A stretch of 64,000 bases of DNA from Mameliella sp. CS4 (lineage in GTDB: Bacteria; Pseudomonadota; Alphaproteobacteria; Rhodobacterales; Rhodobacteraceae). The notes below the pieces were generated by a model. It saw only the letters and a list, made by a program, of their open reading frames with translations. It had not been told where the DNA came from and did no database searches. The stretch spans positions 62,001-126,000 of the forward strand of contig NZ_JAHXRQ010000009.1 in the NCBI RefSeq assembly GCF_019392335.1, in the 5' to 3' direction. Every line of letters begins with the position of its first letter. Within the stretch, counting starts at the first letter, position 1. Below are positions 63,332 to 64,000 of this stretch, in pieces. Position numbers and translations under genes: made by a program.

Positions 63332-64000
63332 ATGACATTCGCTAAACTGACCGCCTCGACCCTGGCGATCGCAGCCGTTTCGGCCACCGCAGCCGTTGCC
63401 CGTGACAACATCCAGGTTGCCGGTTCCTCGACCGTTCTGCCCTATGCATAGATCGTTGCAGAAGCTTTCGGTGCCAACACCGACTTCCCGACGCCGGTCG
63501 TTGAATCGGGCGGCTCCTCGGCTGGCCTCAAGCGCTTCTGCGAAGGCGTGGGCGAAAACACCATCGACGTCGCCAACGCGTCGCGCGCCATCCGCGAAAA
63601 AGAGATCAAGGCCTGCGCCGAAAACGGTGTGACCGACATCATCGAAGTCCGCATCGGCTATGACGGCATCGTCTTCGCCTCGCAGGCAGACGGCCCGGCC
63701 TTCAACGCCTTCACCCCCTCCGACATCTTCAACGCCCTGGCGCCGAAGGTTGTGGTCGACGGCGAGCTGGTCGACAACCCCTACACCACGTGGAACGCGT
63801 TCAACGCCGATCTGCCGGACGCCGAGATCCTCGCCTTTATCCCGGGCACCAAGCACGGCACCCGCGAAGTGTTCGAGGAAAAAGTGATCGCGGCAGGCTG
63901 TGAAGCTACGGGCGCCTATGACGCGATGATCGCGGCCGGCATGTCCGAAGACGACGCCGAAGACGCCTGCCTGATGGTCCGCACCGACGGTCGTTCGGTC
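63332..64000 (+). pseudogene. pstS: Phosphate ABC transporter substrate-binding protein PstS, interrupted by TAG at codon 40, 3' end beyond window
   Basis: PstS is the periplasmic phosphate receptor of the Pst transporter. The frame starts with a signal peptide (MTFAKLTASTLAIAAVSATAAVA) and then RDNIQVAGSSTVLPYA, the start of the mature protein. At 63449-63451 the codon is TAG. The same frame continues without further stops through the phosphate-binding residues ESGGSSAGLKRFCEGVGENTIDVANASRAI and far beyond, to the window edge (223 codons in all). A one-base change (for example TCG or AAG to TAG) would explain it. A good Pho box lies upstream. The alternatives are a real nonsense mutation, a sequencing error, or suppression. 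Confidence 0.85.

Overview
The window is high-GC chromosomal DNA of an alphaproteobacterium, almost certainly Rhodobacteraceae (Roseobacter group). The evidence is a class II (B12-dependent) NrdJ of about 1,220 residues, a class II DAHP synthase, an IalB-family protein, DctB/DctD, a eukaryote-like NADP isocitrate dehydrogenase, a PAS_5 protein, a DUF6065 protein, and many 1-4 nt stop/start overlaps (ATGA, GTGA, TGATG). Coding density is about 90 percent. I see no rRNA operon, prophage, insertion sequence or CRISPR array. Two tRNA genes are present: Ile(CAU) and Pro(TGG).

Layout. 0-3 kb: end of a beta-helix protein, a decayed small exported gene, then purS and purQ separated by a zinc alcohol dehydrogenase gene. 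3-6 kb: dctB-dctD, in which DctD lacks the GAFTGA loop. 6-14 kb: DUF1801 protein, leishmanolysin-like metalloprotease, GAPDH with an NADP-type cofactor loop, DoxX- and YedI-type membrane proteins, IalB protein, two minus-strand intrinsic terminators with an sRNA-like stretch, a HerA-like ATPase, an unrecognised gene and tRNA-Ile. 14-18.7 kb: purM-purN, RNase D, a lipoprotein and sufE. 18.7-26 kb (mostly minus strand): ppiD, trpE, a 31-codon ORF overlapping the trpE stop, an aminotransferase, gpt, a LysE exporter and fabI. 26-35 kb: pdxH, a double cold-shock-domain protein overlapping a DUF192 gene, tRNA-Pro, a CHRD-RTX-DUF4214 secreted protein, and nrdJ behind an unusually elaborate regulatory region. 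35-44 kb: EF-hand protein, ClpP-like/peptidoglycan-binding protein, icd, an MFS exporter, a potassium channel plus DsbA-family oxidoreductase, and an acyl-CoA synthetase divergent from an XRE-cupin regulator. 44-50.5 kb: livKGF-(two small exported proteins)-livHM branched-chain amino acid ABC operon, all minus strand. 50.5-60 kb: PQQ-type sugar dehydrogenase, a MarR-GNAT fusion, GNAT plus GlxA-type regulator, aroG, PAS_5, then yicC-gmk-gamma carbonic anhydrase. 60-64 kb: a transsulfuration enzyme, phoR, DUF6065, and pstS behind a good Pho box but carrying an in-frame TAG at codon 40.

How the parts connect. Nucleotide supply is strongly represented: PurS, PurQ, PurM, PurN, Gpt, Gmk, and NrdJ with NrdR-like and DnaA boxes. 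The first and last steps of chorismate use sit here too (DAHP synthase, TrpE). PhoR and PstS belong to the phosphate-sensing system, and Liv and Dct to nutrient uptake and its control. The most interesting observations are the pstS nonsense codon, the DnaA/NrdR-like control region of nrdJ, the GAFTGA-less DctD, an intrinsic terminator in the livK leader, the sRNA-like locus near 11.4 kb, and the small ORF and orphan coding-like frame downstream of trpE. I did not find a convincing wholly new multi-gene system.
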